A DNA stretch of 64,000 bases from a virus: IMG/VR virus record IMGVR_UViG_3300044997_000902, positions 1 to 64,000 of that record; one strand, 5' to 3'. Each line of letters begins with the position of its first letter. Within the stretch, counting starts at the first letter, position 1. The notes below the pieces were generated by a model. That model was not told the DNA's origin. It worked only from the letters and a program-made list of their open reading frames with translations, and made no database searches. Positions 34,806 to 44,568 of this stretch are shown in pieces. Both the position numbers and the translations under genes were made by a program.

Positions 34806-36114
34806 AGTTAAATTACATGGATATTTAGGTCAAGAGATTGGCGAAGAATGGGATTTAAATGTCTCTAGCGTTGCAGAAGCTTTTCGAGCTATAGAAGCTA
34901 ACACAAAAAAGCTAACAAAACTTTTTATAGATCAATCTGAAAAGAATGCAAAATATGAAATATTAATTAATCATAGACCTTTGTGGGTTCCTAAAGCGGA
35001 AGAAATGCCTCTCAATTATAAAGACGTTAATAAAAAACATTTTGCAAGATTATCTGAGTCTGAAATGTTTATGGATTTTGGATCAACGTTAAAAACTATT
35101 GATATTATCCCTATCGTAGAAGGTGCGGGTGGAGGAGGCGGTGGTGGTGCGCAAGGATGTTTTCCAGCTGGAACAAAAATTTCCACACCCCAAGGTGAAA
35201 AAAATATAGAAGACCTAAAAGAAGGAGACGAAATATATTCTTTTGATAAAGATAAAAATATACAAATTGACATAATTGAGAAAGTTTTTGAACATGAAAA
35301 TAATAAAATTTTAAAAATTACGTTATGGGATGGATCAGTAATTAGAAGCACAGGAAATCACTGGTTTTTTAATGAGTATAATAGATTTACTCCTCTTGAA
35401 AATTTTCAAGTTGGAGATGTTCTAATTCATAAAAGTGGAGACGTAATGCCTATTGAAAGAATAGAAGAAGATGGAAATGAAAAAGTTTATAATTTTCATG
35501 TGATGAAAAATCATACATACATAGCTAGTAATATTTTTGTGCATAATGGAGGAGGAGGAAAACAAGGTGGAGGAGCTAAAGGAGGAGGCGGTGGAAGTGG
35601 ATTTAAAAGTGTTTTCGCGGTATTCCTAGCTATAATTTTAGCTCCAGTTTCTGGTGGAGGTTCATTAGGTATATTAGGCATGTTAGCTCCAGCCATTTTA
35701 GGATTAGTAGCTTTAGGAGTTTCTATGCTGTTAATGAAACCACCACCTATGGTTAGCCCGCAACAAATAGCGAATCCTTCAGCAGATTTCGAAGCTTCTC
35801 CAGATACTGGAGGAGGAGAACCATCTTACACTTTTAATGGTCCAGTAAATACAATTGGAGAGGGAGGACCAGTACCAATAGGTTATGGCAGATTAATCAT
35901 AGGTAGTCAACAAATTTTTAGTTCGTATGATCAAATATACAGAATTCAATCAAGAGCAAATAAATATGAAAGCGATGGAAAAGCTCCAATTGGCGCAGGA
36001 GCATCAGAAAAAAATTATCCTACAAAAAGTTTTTATTTTACTCATCACGGATATCCCATAAATATTCAAGATATTCAAGGGAATTCAATGAGCGATAACT
36101 CATTATCAATTTAA
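34798..36114 (+). CDS. tail assembly protein, lambda I-like, interrupted by a Hint/intein-like domain
   Basis: Residues 1-110 are the ubiquitin-like N-terminal domain of lambda gpI relatives (VKVKLHGYLGQEIGEEWDL; LWVPKAEEMPLNYKDV). A glycine-rich linker (110-120) is followed by a Hint domain at residues 121-250 and then by more glycine linker. The hydrophobic segment (VFAVFLAIILAPVS; LGMLAPAILGLVALGVSML) and the conserved PVPIGYGRLIIGSQ follow. The fold would read normally if the Hint domain were removed. It overlaps the K-like gene by 8 bases and is followed after 3 bases by the J-like gene. Confidence 0.8.
   Translation: MVKVKLHGYLGQEIGEEWDLNVSSVAEAFRAIEANTKKLTKLFIDQSEKNAKYEILINHRPLWVPKAEEMPLNYKDVNKKHFARLSESEMFMDFGSTLKTIDIIPIVEGAGGGGGGGAQGCFPAGTKISTPQGEKNIEDLKEGDEIYSFDKDKNIQIDIIEKVFEHENNKILKITLWDGSVIRSTGNHWFFNEYNRFTPLENFQVGDVLIHKSGDVMPIERIEEDGNEKVYNFHVMKNHTYIASNIFVHNGGGGKQGGGAKGGGGGSGFKSVFAVFLAIILAPVSGGGSLGILGMLAPAILGLVALGVSMLLMKPPPMVSPQQIANPSADFEASPDTGGGEPSYTFNGPVNTIGEGGPVPIGYGRLIIGSQQIFSSYDQIYRIQSRANKYESDGKAPIGAGASEKNYPTKSFYFTHHGYPINIQDIQGNSMSDNSLSI
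35158..35547 (+). other. Hint (bacterial intein-like) domain in the I-like protein
   Basis: 130 residues. It starts at C121 in QGCFPAGTKI, has block B TGNH (T-x-x-H), and ends VYNFHVMKNHTYIASNIFVHN at N250 with the terminal His-Asn. The residue after Asn is Gly, not the Cys/Ser/Thr of a classical intein. There is no homing endonuclease insert. These are features of bacterial intein-like (BIL) domains, which cleave or splice in atypical ways. Confidence 0.8.
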
Positions 36115-36117
36115 TTT

Positions 36118-39100
36118 ATGGCAAAAAAATGTAAAGATTGTGATCCAAATAAATATATCGAAGGAGTTTCCTGGAGAGGAAAAAATGGTATTTCTTATGA
36201 TGGATATACAGTTTATAATGATGTAGGCAAACCTAGTTCAACAGATATAACTTTAGCAGATGTGTCAGATTTAGTAGATGCATATAATCCAATATTTTCT
36301 GCAAGCACAACTTACCCTAATCCTTTACCAGAATCATCTAATAATCAAATTAATATAGACGGAGTTGATAGAGGAAATGGATTTTGGTTTGTATGGAGTC
36401 TTGTGAATGGATTAGTCATGTATGGCACTCCTGGCGTAAATCCAACTCCTTCAGCTATTTTAAGTTCTGCAACAACAACAGCCAAGTACGGATCTGCTTT
36501 TTCTTTTAATGTCGAATTAGAACAAGTGGTATCATCATTAAATTATACTGATTTTGGAATTTTAGCAGATTTAAATTCTAGTGATAGGTTGAGATTCGTA
36601 GGAACAAATAGTACGATTATAGAATTTAAAAAAAATTTAATTAACTATGTTGGATATTATACGGGTATTATTGAATCCATATTAAATGGGAATAGATATA
36701 TAAGCGTAGGCAGTGGTAAAAATAAAACAACTCGATTAGAAACGTTTAAAGCTTTTAAAAGTTTAACAATAAAAAGCAAGGATCAATATGGGAATGATCC
36801 TATATATGTAAATAGTGCACCAACAGTTCATGCATTTAGAGGGCAAGCTTTTGGCTATAGTTTAACTACTAATTTGCCTAGTAATCAGTATAGCGCTAGT
36901 TTAGATGCAAACTCTTTAAATATCTTACAAAATTTAGGATTAGTATGGAATCCGAATACTAAAACTATTACTGGAACAGTAGCTCTTAATGTCGAAGCAG
37001 ATATAAAAACTTCAACTTTAAGTTTTATAATCTATGGTCCAAATTCAGACGCAGGAAATAGAAAAAATTTTAATTTATCTATACTATATGGCGAGCAGAA
37101 GACCACAGATGTTTTACCAACTATATCTGCTAAAACTTATAGTGGTACGGTAGGAACTGCAATTGGAAATCAAACTTTAGCCGGACTAAATAATAAACAT
37201 ACTATTTTAGCTGTCTCTTCTTTACCTGAAGGTTTAGTTTTTAATTCTACTAGTAAAACTATTACAGGAATTCCAAGGCATGCGGGTACATTTTACGCTT
37301 ACGCAAGCTGTTCTAACGCTAAAGGATCTAGTTCAAAAGTCACATTAACATTTAATTTTAATCCGTATACTAAAGATAATAGACCTACAGGGGCGAATAG
37401 TTATCCAAGTCGATTAAATTTGCCTTCCTGGAATTTTGATATTATTAAAAACAATAAAATTATTTTAAATTTAAGAAGCGCTGGAGATGAAATTTTAAGC
37501 TTTAAAAAAATAAGCATAAATGAATTTGAGACCATAAGAAAAAATGGAAAACCAGACGGAATTACAAATATTGGTGGATCTATACCAGATACTACTTTTT
37601 CTCCTGGGCAAGGAGTAGAATCTGAAAGTTGCTTCTGGCTTAACATTGATGATCCAACCGCTGCAAACGCAAGGGCAAGAAGAGTCTCTGGAGTTTTAAT
37701 ACAACCAGAATTTAGCATATCAATCTTAGGAAACTATGCTATAAGATACGCTTCTGTAAATCAAGTAGATCTTCTTGGAAATGTTTGCTATACTCCAGAT
37801 GCTAACTCTAGTGGTCCAGCTTCTACTCCTTTTGTAGAGAATCTAACAGTCATAGCAACAAGTACGGTCAAAAACTCTATTAGCGCTAATCAAGCTGAAA
37901 ATGTTCCAACAATAACTATTAGTCCAACACAAATAGAGCATCAAGTTATCTTTACAGGAGGCTCTTTAGAAACGAGTTCCCCAACAGCAACAACACGATT
38001 ATCAAAAAGTAATCTTTTGAAGTATCCAAATGGCATTCCCAATAGAAATGGGACATATCCATTTTATGTACAAATGGCAGATACTTGCGCATTTAATTTA
38101 AGATCAGATAGATTTAGTATGTTCATAGGCACATATACAACAAGAGCTGGAGATGTGTATACATGCACTTATTCAAGTACATGCTTTCCAGCTGGAACAA
38201 AAATTTATACTCCTTATGGATTAAAAAATATAGAAGAGTTAAAACAGTCTGATGAAGTGTATGGTTACGATGATAAAACTCAAGATTTAAAAATTTCTAA
38301 AATATCAGAAATTTTTGATGAAGGTCAAGATCTTGAACCTATAACTAAAGTGACTTTAGAAGATGGATCACAAATAAGATGTACAAAATGTCACCCGTTT
38401 TTAACTGATAATAATGAATATAAGCTTCTTTTAGATATAAAAGTTGGGGAGCATTTGTATACATTCAACAAAAAGAAATTAAAAATATTAAAGATGGAGC
38501 ACGACGGTTTTGAAAAAGTATATAATTTTGAAGTAGAGAAATATCATAATTATATTGCAGAAGGAATTTTTGTTCATAATAGATATGGTGGCGTCAGAAA
38601 AGGGACAAGAACATGGAACGATAATTATACATTACCAAGCTCTTCGATTCCAAGGAATTGTCACACTTTAGTAAGTAGAGTGGGAGATAGACAACAAATA
38701 GATCGGTATGGTTTTAGATATGGAAATACGTTAAAAGATACAAAAGATATAGGCATAACTTCTTTAACAAATATATCTTTGTTAGACGTTCTTGGAGAAG
38801 GTCCTATCGAAGGTATTGTAGATTATGAAATAGTCCCTAATCCAGGAGCAACAATAGGAGATATAGGTTATAAAAATGGAGTTAAAATAATTAAATATCA
38901 AGGACCAGATTCTTTATTAAGATCTGTATATTGGAATGAGATACCTATAGCAGATAATACTTATCCAGCTAAGGGAAGTTTAAATTTTGAATTTATTAGA
39001 CTCGCATATGATTATGGTGATTCAGCCCCAAGACATACAAGACTAAATGAATTAAAAAATATAAAATTAGAAGAACCATTCTACGCAAGAAAAGTAAACA

Positions 39101-41511
39101 ATGGGCAATATCTTGATACGGTGTCTTTATATGATGAAAATGCAAATACTTTATTATCTAAAATAAAAATGCCCAGAAGGTTAACTAGTACGAAAATTGT
39201 TGGAACAAGACTTTTTGGTAGAAGAAAATTCCAAGATGGAAGTTCTAGAACTTATAAAAAATCTTTAACAATTCTTACTAAAGATTTATATGGTTTAAGA
39301 CTCCATCTAAAAGCTTTAAGTTTATTTAAAAGTATTGTTGATCTAACCATTTGGGAAAGCGCCGATGATGCTTCAAAAAATTCAGTCAGCGGTAGAATGG
39401 ATCGACAGGAAATGACTTTTTATCTTTATTTAAAAAGAATAGATTATATTCCAAATGTAGGAAAACAAGTCACATTAATCCCTAATCCAAATTATACAGG
39501 AAGTTCATCAGGAGCATTTACAATAAGCGAAGAAGAATATTATAATACAGTTTTTAGTAAAGAATATGATGTTTTGGGTTTATTCTGGCCCCCTGATAGT
39601 CCTGGAGGTGGATCTGGTCCAGACGGATATAAAAGAAAACCAGCAAACTTTACTGAATTCATAAATGGAAGAACAACTTATTCTCATAGACATGATGGTA
39701 AGATATATACAACATACGCTAACGATGTTAATAAGTTGCAACGTGATTTTCGAGCTTCTTTACAAGATTATAAAGATAAAAGACAAAGACTATTAGTAGG
39801 AGAAGCTAGAGATTACGCTACGTTAACAATCGCAGGTAAATTAAATCAAGGACCTTATATCGAAACATTTGAATGGACAGGTTTAAATAGATACACAAGA
39901 TCAACAACTGTTGGATGGGAGATAGAAATTGAGCCTGTTTATGATGAAAGCGTTGATCCAAATATAGTAGTAAGAAGTGCAATAGATTCTATTACTGAAA
40001 TTTACGATGATTTTCTTGTTTTACCCCATACAGCTGGAATTTTAACCACTTTTGATTCTAGGTATTTTACTAGTATACCACAAAGAGCCTATGACACAAG
40101 ATTGTTAAAAGTAAAAATCCCCAGTAATTATAATCCTTATTCTAGAACTTATGATGGTATTTGGGATGGAAATTTTAATTTAGGATGGACAGATAATCCT
40201 GCTTGGTGTTTTTATGATTTAATTACTAATAGAAGATATGGATTAGGAAAATATGTAGATCCAAACCTAACAGATAAATGGACTTTATATGAAATTTCAA
40301 AATATTGTGATCAATTAGTCAGTTCGGGAGGAACAGGAGATGGAAAAGAGCCAAGATTTACTTGTAATGTACTCATTAGCACCAGAGAAGACGCTTATAA
40401 AGTTGTTAATGATATGGCAAGTATTTTTAGAGCAATAGTTTTCTATAATGCCGGATTAATATTTACTTCTCAAGATAGACCAAAAGATCCATTGTATATA
40501 TTTAATAATAGTAATGTAAAGGATGGAGAATTTACATATAGTAATACTAGTAAAAGAGTTAGAAGAAATGTAGCGTTAGTCAGATATAATGATAAAGAGA
40601 ATTTTTATAAACCTGCAGTAAAATATGTAGAGAGTAGAGAAGGGCTAATTAGATTTGGGATAAAAGAAATTGAAGTTAGTGCCTTTGGATGCACAAGCGA
40701 AGGTCAGGCTGAAAGATTAGGGAAATGGACTTTGTTATCAGAGAATCTAGAATCAGAATTAGTTACTTTTGAAACGAGTTTACCCGCGATGTATTTGAAG
40801 CCTGGAGATATAGTTTTTATACAAGACCAGAATAGGCAAAATAAAATTTTAGGAGGAAGAACATACGTATTAAATAAAAATTATGCAATTTTAGATATTA
40901 AGTACGAAGATATATCTGGATTTTTACAAGCTATAAACGGATGTAATTTTAACGTATTAACTCCAGCAGGAAATATTGAGATAGGAACAGAAACAGGAAA
41001 TGCGGTCTTAGAATTTTCTGCAGATAATAATAGCCCATTTACCGTAGCAAAGCCAGATGGACAAAAGACATTGGTTTCAGGGTTAGACACGTCTTTAATA
41101 AGAAAAAAGCAGATTCAAACAATAAAATTTGAATCAAATTACTCGATTCTTGATCCAACTGACACAAATGTTTTTGGTAATTATGTGACGATAGAAACTA
41201 CTGGTAATTTTGAGGGATATACCAAGATTGATTTTGGAGGTCAATCTTTAGACGATACAGAGCATACGTTAATGCAAAATACAGTTTGGACTATAGAAAT
41301 AGAACCAGAGAATTACGATTATAATAAAAGTCCAAGTGTTTCTGGAATTAGCGATCCAGGAGTTAAATATCCAGGAGCGTCATTAGAACCTTATATGGAT
41401 AAAACACAGAAATTTAGAATCTTAGATATTGAGGAGCAAGAAGAATATAGATATAAAATAACTGCCTTGCAATATGATGAAACTAAATATAATTTAGGAG
41501 ACAATGTTTAA
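36118..41511 (+). CDS. central tail-tip/host-specificity protein, lambda J-like, with Ig-like N-terminal extension and Hint domain
   Basis: A 1797-residue protein. Residues about 822-1797 form the gpJ core: SLTNISLLDVLGEGPIEGIV is the diagnostic start, followed by domains found in tail-hub proteins (YDLITNRRYGLGKYVDPN; TREDAYKVVNDMASIFRAIV). In lambda this protein forms the tip and binds the receptor. Before it lie about 688 residues with putative Ig (He_PIG) repeats such as SSLPEGLVFNSTSKTITGIP. A Hint domain separates the two parts (residues 689-821). Self-cleavage there would free the core from the extension. No SD is seen; the ATG is 3 bases after the previous stop. Confidence 0.82.
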   Translation: MAKKCKDCDPNKYIEGVSWRGKNGISYDGYTVYNDVGKPSSTDITLADVSDLVDAYNPIFSASTTYPNPLPESSNNQINIDGVDRGNGFWFVWSLVNGLVMYGTPGVNPTPSAILSSATTTAKYGSAFSFNVELEQVVSSLNYTDFGILADLNSSDRLRFVGTNSTIIEFKKNLINYVGYYTGIIESILNGNRYISVGSGKNKTTRLETFKAFKSLTIKSKDQYGNDPIYVNSAPTVHAFRGQAFGYSLTTNLPSNQYSASLDANSLNILQNLGLVWNPNTKTITGTVALNVEADIKTSTLSFIIYGPNSDAGNRKNFNLSILYGEQKTTDVLPTISAKTYSGTVGTAIGNQTLAGLNNKHTILAVSSLPEGLVFNSTSKTITGIPRHAGTFYAYASCSNAKGSSSKVTLTFNFNPYTKDNRPTGANSYPSRLNLPSWNFDIIKNNKIILNLRSAGDEILSFKKISINEFETIRKNGKPDGITNIGGSIPDTTFSPGQGVESESCFWLNIDDPTAANARARRVSGVLIQPEFSISILGNYAIRYASVNQVDLLGNVCYTPDANSSGPASTPFVENLTVIATSTVKNSISANQAENVPTITISPTQIEHQVIFTGGSLETSSPTATTRLSKSNLLKYPNGIPNRNGTYPFYVQMADTCAFNLRSDRFSMFIGTYTTRAGDVYTCTYSSTCFPAGTKIYTPYGLKNIEELKQSDEVYGYDDKTQDLKISKISEIFDEGQDLEPITKVTLEDGSQIRCTKCHPFLTDNNEYKLLLDIKVGEHLYTFNKKKLKILKMEHDGFEKVYNFEVEKYHNYIAEGIFVHNRYGGVRKGTRTWNDNYTLPSSSIPRNCHTLVSRVGDRQQIDRYGFRYGNTLKDTKDIGITSLTNISLLDVLGEGPIEGIVDYEIVPNPGATIGDIGYKNGVKIIKYQGPDSLLRSVYWNEIPIADNTYPAKGSLNFEFIRLAYDYGDSAPRHTRLNELKNIKLEEPFYARKVNNGQYLDTVSLYDENANTLLSKIKMPRRLTSTKIVGTRLFGRRKFQDGSSRTYKKSLTILTKDLYGLRLHLKALSLFKSIVDLTIWESADDASKNSVSGRMDRQEMTFYLYLKRIDYIPNVGKQVTLIPNPNYTGSSSGAFTISEEEYYNTVFSKEYDVLGLFWPPDSPGGGSGPDGYKRKPANFTEFINGRTTYSHRHDGKIYTTYANDVNKLQRDFRASLQDYKDKRQRLLVGEARDYATLTIAGKLNQGPYIETFEWTGLNRYTRSTTVGWEIEIEPVYDESVDPNIVVRSAIDSITEIYDDFLVLPHTAGILTTFDSRYFTSIPQRAYDTRLLKVKIPSNYNPYSRTYDGIWDGNFNLGWTDNPAWCFYDLITNRRYGLGKYVDPNLTDKWTLYEISKYCDQLVSSGGTGDGKEPRFTCNVLISTREDAYKVVNDMASIFRAIVFYNAGLIFTSQDRPKDPLYIFNNSNVKDGEFTYSNTSKRVRRNVALVRYNDKENFYKPAVKYVESREGLIRFGIKEIEVSAFGCTSEGQAERLGKWTLLSENLESELVTFETSLPAMYLKPGDIVFIQDQNRQNKILGGRTYVLNKNYAILDIKYEDISGFLQAINGCNFNVLTPAGNIEIGTETGNAVLEFSADNNSPFTVAKPDGQKTLVSGLDTSLIRKKQIQTIKFESNYSILDPTDTNVFGNYVTIETTGNFEGYTKIDFGGQSLDDTEHTLMQNTVWTIEIEPENYDYNKSPSVSGISDPGVKYPGASLEPYMDKTQKFRILDIEEQEEYRYKITALQYDETKYNLGDNV
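38182..38580 (+). other. Hint (bacterial intein-like) domain in the J-like protein
   Basis: 133 residues. It starts at C689 in STCFPAGTKI and carries the T-K-C-H form of block B. It ends VYNFEVEKYHNYIAEGIFVHN at N821. The next residue is Arg, so normal splicing chemistry is not expected. It is clearly related to the domain in the preceding gene. No endonuclease insert. Confidence 0.8.
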
Positions 41512-44500
41512 ATGAGTAATCCAACAACATTACCTTCTACAGAGATAGATATAATTAATATCACAAAAAATACTCAAGGCTTTAAGATCAGGATAAACCC
41601 AATTAATAATATAGAAAATATAGAAACATATAATCTATATCTTAGTGATTATACTTATAATCTCGAGCCAAATAGTAATCCAGTCAACTTTTTAATAAAA
41701 GAGTTGCCTGTTTTAGAAACGGATCAGTATTTCTACTATATTCCTAAAAATACAGGCATGCACTATTTAACTATTTTTTCTAAAAATAATATGGGATTAG
41801 AATCTTCTGGAATTCTATTTACCGGAATAATTCCTTATCAAAATTTAATAAAAGAAGTTAGTCTAGAGAATTTAAATTATTATACTAGTGGATATATGCG
41901 ATTATGCGATAATGCTAGCACAATCACTTTAAATGAACCTTATGCTTTATTAGGATATCAGTTGAATTACTCTTCTGCAACAACTCAAGATTATATCAAT
42001 AATCAAGGTTTTTTATATAAAGATTTTGCCCCGTATTTCAAAAATAAATATACAAGAATATATAACAGAGTAATCCCAGCCATAGATAATAATAGCGGTA
42101 TCCTTTTTGATCAAACTATATTAAGAAATTCATCAAATGATATTTATGCAATTCAATCAGTTGGCAACTCTGTAAATAAAGATTTTTCTGTAAATGAAAG
42201 TATTTCTATTTCTGATGTAAATATAGTTCGTTCTCCAGAATATTCATCGATATCTTCTGATAATAATAGATATTTTATTTTTGATTATAGTAGTAATTAT
42301 AGTGCATTTTTAACTTCTAATACAAAATATATCCAAGGTACTTCAGATGAAAATACAATATTGTTTAATCCAGACATGGATACGACAGGTTCATTTTTTA
42401 ATAAAATATTAAATTTAACTGGAACTACTGGAGAAATACCAACTAATTATGTCAGAATAAGTGAGCCAGGGCATTATAATTCATATTATATAACTAGCGA
42501 GGCGATTGACGAAGATGGTTTTTCTTCTGCTGGTGGAAATATAAATAAAAAGGATGATCCAGAAAGGTATACAAATCAAGATGGGTATAGAATAGTTAAA
42601 ATACAACATAATACAATATCTAGAGATCATGTTAGTAAAATGTTTAAAAATTATAAAAGAGTGGATGAGAATAAAATCACTTTTGATATAAAAGGAGATT
42701 TATTACCTGTTGATATTGGCCTAGAAGCTATAGTAATTATTCCTCAAAAATACGAACAAAACATCAATATTAAACAAAATAAAGTTTATTCTGATGATTT
42801 TATATTCTTAAAAAATCTAGATAAGTTAGAAAACAATACAGAGAAAAATTACTCTGTTGAATTAATCGATTCTCAAACTGAAACGAAATACCGAATAACA
42901 ACATATTTAAATCCAGATAGTCCTTTATTAAGAGATAACATTTTCTCTGCAAGAATATATTACTTAAACGCTTTACAGTCATATTCATTGTATGCTTATC
43001 TTAGCGAAATAGGATTTACAAATGAAGGTTTAGAATATTATATTCAAAATACAGAATTAATTAGTAAATATATTACTTTAAATAAATTTATAAAAGATAC
43101 AAAAAATTATACTTCTATAATTGCGGCAAGTTATCAAGGTTTAGTTTACTTTTTTACTCCAGAAAGTCTTCCTTATATAGCTTGGCCTAATCAAAATTAT
43201 AGAGATCTCTATCTTAAAAAAGGTGGTGCAAGAATGTTAGATTTTGAATACGATGGATTAGCTTCTGGACCAGAATTTTTTGATTATTTTCCATTATCGA
43301 ATGCTCAAGAAAATAATAACTTTTTGCTTGGAGATAAATATAAAACTACTTATAGATGTTTAGATTCTTATAAATATATAAGTAATGCAAGCTATGCGTT
43401 TTTAACTCCAGAAGATGTGCCAAGCTCTGGTATTTATGGCAGTGAAAGTTATCTTGGGGTTTATGATCCTGGTAATATTGGAGATGCACAATCTCCAAAT
43501 ACTGCTGATTTTAAAAGCGTAAATTATGATTTAAATTATTTTAAAGCCAAAAATATATTAGCAGTTAAATTTATTCGTGCAGGAATCCAAAAAGATGATG
43601 CTTATGCAATAATAGAATTTATATTAGATATACCAGATGCAGAAGACTTTATTATACAAGGGATATCTGGAACAGATACAATATTAGAAAAAGGTATAAA
43701 AGAAATAAATGGAGTAAATTATCATTATTTTGTAGCAAAATTTGTATCTTCTTGCGGTGTAGATACAGATCCAGTTTTAGATGGAGTAATAATAGATCAA
43801 AAAAATATCGTTGATTCAAAAAAAATGATATCATTTTTAGTCTATCCTACTAAATTTAAACTTGTTGAAGATCCAGATGATGTTCCTTTCTTTGGAGATA
43901 TTTATCTCTTAGCCACGAATTTAGATAATAATCAATTTAGCATATTAAAAGAATGTCCATATACGATATTAAATAATAACATGGATTGCACTAAAGGCTG
44001 CTGCGTTCAAGATATTAATCCAATAACTCTTAGAGCACCATATAAACAATTTTATATATTGTCTAAATTTATAGCTAATCAAACAGAAAATAACTATCCT
44101 TTTGGTAAAATAGATGGAACTACAAATTACGTTCTAGGATCTGCAGCATGGAGATATAAAGTTTTAGATTATAGCGAATCAGTTCATCAAATAAAATATA
44201 AGAAACCAACAATATCAACTAATAGATTTAGTTTTGGAATAGTATGCTATCCCGAGCATAATGTTGGATTAGATAAAATATTAATTTATATGAAAAATAT
44301 TTATAATATAAATGATATTACATGGAAAGGCTCAGATTTAATTGATTCTTACACTTTTGATGATATTGTTAAAACATATCCAATCTACTTATCTATACCT
44401 GATTTTTCATTCTCTAAAAAAGGAACACAATTATTCGAAAAAATAGCTAACGATTATAATTCTTGGATTAAGAATGGTAATATGTTCGCTATTAAAATTC

Positions 44501-44568
44501 ATCTTGTAGATAAAAGCGGAGATGTTTTATCTCAAACTTTCGCTTTTATTAATGACGAAAATATTTAA
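41512..44568 (+). CDS. large tail-tip/fibre protein following the J-like gene
   Basis: A 1018-residue protein I do not recognise as a named family. Its N-terminus looks like a fibronectin-III-type fold (IDIINITKNTQGFKIRINPI...YLTIFSKNNMGLESSG), the type that ends many gpJ relatives. The remainder is Asn/Tyr-rich and beta-dominated. A small Cys cluster (DCTKGCC) lies near residue 825. The ATG abuts the J-like stop with AGGAG upstream, so it is co-expressed and is likely a gpJ-associated receptor-binding or fibre protein. It converges with the tape-measure gene, the stops overlapping by 4 bases. Confidence 0.6.
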   Translation: MSNPTTLPSTEIDIINITKNTQGFKIRINPINNIENIETYNLYLSDYTYNLEPNSNPVNFLIKELPVLETDQYFYYIPKNTGMHYLTIFSKNNMGLESSGILFTGIIPYQNLIKEVSLENLNYYTSGYMRLCDNASTITLNEPYALLGYQLNYSSATTQDYINNQGFLYKDFAPYFKNKYTRIYNRVIPAIDNNSGILFDQTILRNSSNDIYAIQSVGNSVNKDFSVNESISISDVNIVRSPEYSSISSDNNRYFIFDYSSNYSAFLTSNTKYIQGTSDENTILFNPDMDTTGSFFNKILNLTGTTGEIPTNYVRISEPGHYNSYYITSEAIDEDGFSSAGGNINKKDDPERYTNQDGYRIVKIQHNTISRDHVSKMFKNYKRVDENKITFDIKGDLLPVDIGLEAIVIIPQKYEQNINIKQNKVYSDDFIFLKNLDKLENNTEKNYSVELIDSQTETKYRITTYLNPDSPLLRDNIFSARIYYLNALQSYSLYAYLSEIGFTNEGLEYYIQNTELISKYITLNKFIKDTKNYTSIIAASYQGLVYFFTPESLPYIAWPNQNYRDLYLKKGGARMLDFEYDGLASGPEFFDYFPLSNAQENNNFLLGDKYKTTYRCLDSYKYISNASYAFLTPEDVPSSGIYGSESYLGVYDPGNIGDAQSPNTADFKSVNYDLNYFKAKNILAVKFIRAGIQKDDAYAIIEFILDIPDAEDFIIQGISGTDTILEKGIKEINGVNYHYFVAKFVSSCGVDTDPVLDGVIIDQKNIVDSKKMISFLVYPTKFKLVEDPDDVPFFGDIYLLATNLDNNQFSILKECPYTILNNNMDCTKGCCVQDINPITLRAPYKQFYILSKFIANQTENNYPFGKIDGTTNYVLGSAAWRYKVLDYSESVHQIKYKKPTISTNRFSFGIVCYPEHNVGLDKILIYMKNIYNINDITWKGSDLIDSYTFDDIVKTYPIYLSIPDFSFSKKGTQLFEKIANDYNSWIKNGNMFAIKIHLVDKSGDVLSQTFAFINDENI

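Noticed and set aside
35016-35351. Minus-strand open frame opposite the I-like gene, Pro/Cys-rich
   Set aside because: Its proline runs are the reverse of glycine codons of the linker; no start signal.
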